From the NCBI RefSeq assembly GCF_030067675.1, contig NZ_JASJEV010000017.1, forward strand, positions 1 to 57,168: a stretch of 57,168 bases of DNA. Reading direction: 5' to 3'. A model generated the notes under the pieces. The model did not search any database, was not told the origin of the DNA, and saw only the letters and a list, made by a program, of their open reading frames with translations. The stretch comes from Chelatococcus albus. Its GTDB lineage: Bacteria; Pseudomonadota; Alphaproteobacteria; Rhizobiales; Beijerinckiaceae. Shown here one piece after another: positions 52,910 to 57,168 of this stretch (position 1 is its first letter; each line of letters starts with the position of its first letter). Both the position numbers and the translations under genes were made by a program.

Positions 52910-53677
52910 ATGTCGGTCAGACTCTTCGATCTGAGCGGACGCCTGGCGCTCGTCACGGGGTCCAGTCAGGGGATAGGCCTGTCGCTCGCGCGCGGCCTCG
53001 GCGCCGCGGGCGCCCGCATCGTGCTGAACGGCCGCGATGCCGATCGGCTCGCCGGGGCGGTCGCCGAACTGAGGACGGAGGGCATCGAAGCGTCCGGCGA
53101 GCTCTTCGATGTTACCGATCCCACGGCGGTGACGGCGGGCGTGGCCCGCATCGAGGAGGGCGTCGGGCCGATCGACATTCTGGTCAACAACGCCGGCATC
53201 CAGCGGCGCGCGCCGCTCGAGGATTATTCCGTCGAGACCTGGCATGAGCTTATGCGCGCCAATCTCGACAGTGTGTTCTACGTCGGCCAGGCGGTCGCCC
53301 GCCGCATGATCCCGCGCGGCCGCGGCAAGATCATCAACATCGCGAGCCTGCAGAGCGAGGCCGCCCGCTATTCCATCGCGCCCTACACGGCGTCCAAGGG
53401 GGCCGTGAAGAACCTGACGAAGGGCATGTGCGCGGACTGGGCGCGCCACGGCCTGCAGGTCAATGCCATCGGTCCGGGCTATTTCGTGACCCCGCTCAAC
53501 CAGGCGCTCGTCGAGGACCCGCGCTTCGACGCCTGGCTCAAGGCGCGCACGCCGGCGGGCCGCTGGGGGCGCGTGGAGGAACTGCAGGGGGCAGCGATCT
53601 TCCTCGCTTCCGCCGCGTCCGATTTCATCAATGGCCAGGTCATCTACGTGGATGGGGGCGTGCTCGCCACCCTCTGA
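52910..53677 (+). CDS. SDR-family gluconate 5-dehydrogenase-type enzyme
   Basis: 255-residue classical SDR. Cofactor motif TGSSQGIGLSLARGL (about 17-31), NNAGIQRRAPLEDY (NNAG), catalytic Ser in NIASLQSEAARYSIAPYTASKGAV (YxxxK) and the C-terminal DFINGQVIYVDGG. The block NNAGIQRR is typical of gluconate 5-dehydrogenase IdnO/Gno, which reduces 5-ketogluconate to D-gluconate. ATG 52910 has GGGAGGA seven bases upstream. It starts the plus-strand set that continues with the ABC importer genes (105-base gap). Confidence 0.9.
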   Translation: MSVRLFDLSGRLALVTGSSQGIGLSLARGLGAAGARIVLNGRDADRLAGAVAELRTEGIEASGELFDVTDPTAVTAGVARIEEGVGPIDILVNNAGIQRRAPLEDYSVETWHELMRANLDSVFYVGQAVARRMIPRGRGKIINIASLQSEAARYSIAPYTASKGAVKNLTKGMCADWARHGLQVNAIGPGYFVTPLNQALVEDPRFDAWLKARTPAGRWGRVEELQGAAIFLASAASDFINGQVIYVDGGVLATL

Positions 53678-53782
53678 CGCCCGAGGGCAGGCGGCTCGTG
53701 CCGGCACGGCCGCTGAGCAAGGGTCGACGACAAGAAACGACAAGCCGGAAACGGCGCATACAGAAGGGAAGGGAACGGAAAC

Positions 53783-55168
53783 ATGCCGACAAACGCCATC
53801 CGCAGCATCGCATTCGGCTTCGCCTCGGCGGCGGGCCTCGTCCTCGCCGGCCCCGTCGCGGCGCAGGAAACCCTCACCGTCTGGTTCACCAAGGGCTTCT
53901 ACAAGGGCGAAGACGACGCGCTCCTGCAGATGATCGACAAGTTCCAGAAGGCGACCGGGGTGAAGGTCGACCTCTCGCTCTATTCCACGGAGGACTGCGT
54001 CACGAAGTCGGTCGGCGCGGTGGAGGCGGGCACGCCGCCCGACGTCGGCTATTGCACGACCTATGATTTCCGCACCACGGGCCAATGGGCCTGGGAGGGC
54101 AAGCTCGAGGACGTGACGGACGTGATCGAGCCCCTGAAGGAGAATTTCCAGCCGCAGGCGCTCGCCACCACCTATCTGATGCATGGCAAGACGGGCAAGA
54201 AGGCCTACTACGCCTTCCCCGTCGAGCAGCAGACGATGCACATCACCTACTGGAAGGACATGCTCGAGGAGGCGGGTTTCAAGGAAGGGGACATCCCCGC
54301 CACCTGGGACGCCTACTGGGACTTCTGGTGCGACAAGGTGCAGGGCGGCCTGCGCGCCAAGGGCAAGCGCGTCTTCGGCATCGGTCACCCGCTCGGCGTC
54401 GCCGCCTCCGACACCTTCTACAGCTTCCTGACCTTCGCCAATGCCTACGACGTCAAGATCGTGGACGACCGCGGCCGGGTGATCCTCGATCAGCCCGCCA
54501 ACCGCGAGGCGATGATCAAGGCGGTGAAGGCCTATGCCGCGATCTTCCAGCGCGGCTGCACGCCGCCGTCGTCCGTCAACTGGCTCGACCCCGACAACAA
54601 CGTCAACTTCCACAACCGCACGACGGCTATGACCCACAACGCCACGATCTCTATCGCGGCCAAGCATCTCGACGACATGAACAATCCCGCGCTGACCGCC
54701 GAGCAGCGCGAGCAGGCGAAGAAGAACTACTACGAGAACATCCGCACCGCCTATTTCCCCAAGAAGCCGGACGGCGGCACCTTGCCCAATCTCGCCGCCG
54801 TCAAGACGGCCGTGATCTTCGCCGACGCCAAGAACAAGAAGCGCGCCAGGGAGTTCATGGCCTTCATGATGAAGGACGAGAACCTGAAGCCCTTCGTCGA
54901 GGGCTCCGTGGGCCGCTGGTATCCGGTGACGGTCTCCGGCGCGCAGAGCCCCTTCTGGACGGACGGCAAGGACCCGCATCGCGCCGTGGTGCACAAGCAG
55001 TTCTCCGACGGCACGATCCCGTTCCCCTTCGTCTATAACTACAAGTTCACAGCCGTGAACGCGGAGAACGTCTGGGCCAAGGCCATCAACCGGATCATCC
55101 AGGACAAGGTCGCGCCCGAGCAGGCGGTCGACGAGATGATCGTGCGGATCAAGCAGATCGCCGGGTGA
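53783..55168 (+). CDS. ABC transporter sugar-binding protein (family 1 SBP)
   Basis: 461-residue periplasmic receptor. Signal peptide about 1-27 (FASAAGLVLAGPVAAQ). The mature part begins ETLTVWFTKGFYKGED and shows family 1 SBP marks: KFQKATGVKVDLSLYSTEDC, AGTPPDVGYCTTYD, YWKDMLEEAGFKEGDIPATWD and VYNYKFTAVNAENVWAKAIN. Sugar and polyol ABC importers use this type. Being after the SDR gene, it probably imports the sugar acid or precursor used by the two dehydrogenases. Confidence 0.92.
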   Translation: MPTNAIRSIAFGFASAAGLVLAGPVAAQETLTVWFTKGFYKGEDDALLQMIDKFQKATGVKVDLSLYSTEDCVTKSVGAVEAGTPPDVGYCTTYDFRTTGQWAWEGKLEDVTDVIEPLKENFQPQALATTYLMHGKTGKKAYYAFPVEQQTMHITYWKDMLEEAGFKEGDIPATWDAYWDFWCDKVQGGLRAKGKRVFGIGHPLGVAASDTFYSFLTFANAYDVKIVDDRGRVILDQPANREAMIKAVKAYAAIFQRGCTPPSSVNWLDPDNNVNFHNRTTAMTHNATISIAAKHLDDMNNPALTAEQREQAKKNYYENIRTAYFPKKPDGGTLPNLAAVKTAVIFADAKNKKRAREFMAFMMKDENLKPFVEGSVGRWYPVTVSGAQSPFWTDGKDPHRAVVHKQFSDGTIPFPFVYNYKFTAVNAENVWAKAINRIIQDKVAPEQAVDEMIVRIKQIAG

Positions 55169-55266
55169 TGCGTTCTCCCCCGCGGCCCGACGAAGGCCGC
55201 GGGGGACCGCCCGCAGGCCCAGCCCGCCCGCAAGGCGGGCGGCGACAATCCGCGGAGGGGATGCCG

Positions 55267-56151
55267 ATGAGCGTGACGACACTGGGCAGCGCGCCCGCCT
55301 ATGCGCCCGGACGGAGCCGTCCGGGAGGGCGTGCGTATTGGGGTGCCCTCATGCTCGCGCCCTATCTCCTCGTCTTCCTCGGGCTCGTGCTCTATCCAGT
55401 GGCCTACGGCCTCTATCTGGGGCTCGACACGCAGAGTTACCGCAAGCTCTTCCAGGACCCGATCTTCTACCGCACGGCCGTCAACACGATCCTCTTCCTG
55501 ACGATCGCAGTGAATCTGAAGCTCGCGATCGCCCTCGCACTCTCGGGCTTCTTCGTCGTCGACAGGGCCTGGGTGAGGGTGCTGCTCGTCCTCTTCATCC
55601 TGCCGTGGGCGGTGCCCTCCATTCCCACGATCCTGTCGTTCCGGGTCATGCTCAACCCGGAGAACGGCATGATCAACCAGCAGCTCTTCCGCCTCTTCGG
55701 CATCTTCGACGGGCCGCCCTGGCTCACCGACCCGCGGCTTGCCTTCGCCTCGGCGATCATGGTGCACATCTGGAAGTCGCTGCCCTTCTGGACGCTCATC
55801 CTCGTCACCGGCCGGCTCGCCATCGCGAAGGACCTCTACGAGGCCGCGAGCGTCGACGGGGCGTCGCGCTGGCAGCAGTTCCGCCACATCACCTGGCCGT
55901 CGCTCGCCAATCTCTACCTGACTTCGACCATCCTCTCGATGATCTGGACGCTCGGCGACTTCAACAGCGTCTATCTGCTCACCGGCGGCGGCCCGGCTGA
56001 CCAGACGCAGGTGCTCGCCACGCTCGGCATCCGCTACATGCGCAACAACAGCCTCGACCTCGGCATCGCCTCGATCATCGTGGCCATGCCGCTCGTGCTG
56101 CCGCTCGTCTTCGTGATGGTGAAGCGCCTGTCGAAGGGAGGTGAGGCATGA
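55267..56151 (+). CDS. Sugar ABC transporter permease (MalF-type)
   Basis: 294-residue permease with six helices, starting with LMLAPYLLVFLGLVLYPVAYG. The EAA loop is EAASVDGASRWQQFRHITWP. ATG 55267 (MSVTTLG) has GGAGGGG six bases upstream; a Met two codons earlier would overlap that site. It overlaps the next permease by 4 bp (ATGA). With the partner it forms the transmembrane channel of the carbohydrate uptake system. Confidence 0.93.
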   Translation: MSVTTLGSAPAYAPGRSRPGGRAYWGALMLAPYLLVFLGLVLYPVAYGLYLGLDTQSYRKLFQDPIFYRTAVNTILFLTIAVNLKLAIALALSGFFVVDRAWVRVLLVLFILPWAVPSIPTILSFRVMLNPENGMINQQLFRLFGIFDGPPWLTDPRLAFASAIMVHIWKSLPFWTLILVTGRLAIAKDLYEAASVDGASRWQQFRHITWPSLANLYLTSTILSMIWTLGDFNSVYLLTGGGPADQTQVLATLGIRYMRNNSLDLGIASIIVAMPLVLPLVFVMVKRLSKGGEA

Positions 56152-56984
56152 TCCGCCGGCTCGACGAGGCAAAGCTCATCCTCATCGCCCTGCCGGTGAT
56201 GCTGTGGACGCTTCTGCCGATCTACCACCTCTTCGTCCTGTCGATCTCGCCGCAGGACGCCGTCCTCGCCGGCGACCTGTGGCCGGCCAGGCCGACCTTG
56301 CAGAACTTCGCCCTCGTCTTCGGGCAGAAGCACTACTACCTCACGAACTTCTGGCGGCAGCTCGCCAACAGCTTCGTCATCGCGGTGGCGACGGGGGTGC
56401 TGACCCTCGTCGTCGCCACCTGCGCCGCCTTCGCCATCAGCCGCCTGCGGGTGCGCGCCGGTCGGACGATCATGAACATGGCGCTCGCCACCTATCTGAT
56501 CCCGGCGGCCTTCCTGGCGATCCCCATGTACAAGGGCATGGGCAACTACGGGCTCCTCAACACGCGCACGGCGCTCGTGCTTGCCATGATCGCGCTCGCC
56601 TCGCCCTATGCCATCTGGGTGCTGAAGCAGGCCTCCGACAAGCTGCCGCGTGAGCTCGACGAAGCGGCGATGATGGATGGCGCTACGCCCCTGCAGCTCT
56701 TCCGCCTCGTCTACTTGCCGCTGATGAAGCCCTCGCTTGTGGCGATCGGCATCTATGCGCTGCTCCTTGCCTGGAACGAGTATCTCTACGCCTTCCTTCT
56801 GCTCTCGAGCGAGCGGGAGGTGCCGCTTGCCGTCGGTCTCGGGCTCTTCCTCGGGGCCGACGACGCGCCGTGGAACCTTCTGATGGCCACCGGCCTCATC
56901 TACGCCGTGCCGCCGGCGGCCATCTACTACGTGTTCCGCAAGCACATGGTATCGGGCATCACCGCCGGCGCGGTGAAGAGCTGA
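56148..56984 (+). CDS. Sugar ABC transporter permease (MalG-type)
   Basis: 278-residue permease with six helices: the N-terminal helix ILIALPVMLWTLLPIYHLFV, FWRQLANSFVIAVATGVLTL, and the EAA loop ELDEAAMMDGATPLQLFRL followed by YLPLMKPSLVAIGIYALL. Family CUT1. Start overlaps the preceding stop. Ends 80 bases before the ATPase gene. Confidence 0.93.
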   Translation: MIRRLDEAKLILIALPVMLWTLLPIYHLFVLSISPQDAVLAGDLWPARPTLQNFALVFGQKHYYLTNFWRQLANSFVIAVATGVLTLVVATCAAFAISRLRVRAGRTIMNMALATYLIPAAFLAIPMYKGMGNYGLLNTRTALVLAMIALASPYAIWVLKQASDKLPRELDEAAMMDGATPLQLFRLVYLPLMKPSLVAIGIYALLLAWNEYLYAFLLLSSEREVPLAVGLGLFLGADDAPWNLLMATGLIYAVPPAAIYYVFRKHMVSGITAGAVKS

Positions 56985-57064
56985 AGGCGACGGGCCAGGA
57001 ACGCCCATTGCCGATGCCCGCCGCGGGGCGGGGGTGTGAAGAGTTGGGAACGAGGGAGCGCCCC

Positions 57065-57168
57065 ATGGCGAGCGTCGGGATTCACAATGTCCGCAAGGCG
57101 TTCGGCGCCGCGCAGATCCTGCACGGGGTGTCGATTGACATCGCGGACGGAGAGTTCGTGATCCTTGT
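57065..57168 (+). CDS. Sugar ABC transporter ATP-binding protein (partial, runs off the window)
   Basis: Only the first 34 residues are present: MASVGIHNVRKAFGAAQILHG, then VSIDIADGEFVIL, the first strands of a MalK/UgpC/MsmX-type ATPase just before Walker A. ATG 57065 continues the operon. It would energise the two permeases above. Confidence 0.85.
   Translation, partial: MASVGIHNVRKAFGAAQILHGVSIDIADGEFVIL

Noticed and set aside
1-57168. CRISPR array, tRNA or rRNA genes, complete IS elements, prophage
   Set aside because: No regularly spaced repeats, cloverleaf-like sequences, rRNA motifs, transposase or integrase genes were recognised.

Overview
The window is GC-rich, densely coded DNA from what looks like a free-living alphaproteobacterium, most likely of the order Hyphomicrobiales (Rhizobiales). 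The clues are alphaproteobacterial PyrE and SitABCD, Irr/Mur-like iron and manganese sites, a class I PHA synthase, and many TRAP/ABC uptake systems with local regulators. The order is an inference; no rRNA or other phylogenetic marker is present. No tRNA, rRNA, CRISPR array or intact insertion sequence was seen.

Layout, left to right. (1) 1-3222: a possible IS end, two Irr-box-like palindromes, then a coupled hutW-hutX-NAD(P)H reductase operon matching the ChuW-ChuX-ChuY anaerobic heme degradation set. (2) 3.9-10.8 kb: PHA synthase, divergent from a YhiI-RbbA-YhhJ type efflux/ribosome-ATPase operon. (3) 11.2-14.3 kb: a flavin oxidase and a frameshifted 3-hydroxyisobutyryl-CoA hydrolase. (4) 14.3-19.6 kb: an alcohol/aldehyde oxidation operon (aldehyde dehydrogenase, AdhP, DUF779) with a good sigma-54 promoter, facing an AcoR-type activator. 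(5) 19.8-24.0 kb: sitABCD Mn/Fe importer with operator-like repeats, plus a MarR regulator. (6) 24.1-27.8 kb: a VOC protein, a BNR-repeat protein, a MoaD/ThiS-like protein, gene fragments and an SPW-repeat membrane protein. (7) 27.9-30.1 kb: a frameshifted TonB-dependent siderophore receptor.

(8) 30.9-41.9 kb is the most interesting part. A compact minus-strand operon carries a TRAP transporter (dctPQM), the NADH-linked dihydroorotate dehydrogenase pair PyrK-PyrDB, an M20-family N-carbamoyl amino-acid hydrolase, dihydroorotase PyrC, orotate phosphoribosyltransferase PyrE and an unknown 104-residue protein. An XRE regulator gene lies upstream and a glutamine synthetase gene is divergent from it. 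No aspartate transcarbamoylase or carbamoyl-phosphate synthase is present. I read this as a candidate orotate/dihydroorotate/carbamoyl-aspartate uptake and utilisation system: PyrK-PyrDB reduce orotate, PyrC opens the ring, the M20 enzyme releases aspartate, CO2 and ammonia, and glutamine synthetase captures the ammonia. PyrE would offer salvage to OMP. This is inference from gene content.

(9) 41.9-42.5 kb: two tiny coupled genes that look like in-frame deletion scars of a molybdopterin-fold protein/histidine kinase/response regulator operon. (10) 43.0-48.3 kb: a dipeptide/oligopeptide ABC importer. (11) 48.5-50.3 kb: a membrane protein and NTF2-like protein divergent from an XRE regulator across a perfect 17-bp palindrome. 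(12) 50.3 kb to the end: a LacI/GntR-type regulator, L-idonate 5-dehydrogenase and gluconate 5-dehydrogenase homologues around a GntR-like operator, and a sugar-type ABC importer whose ATPase gene runs off the window.
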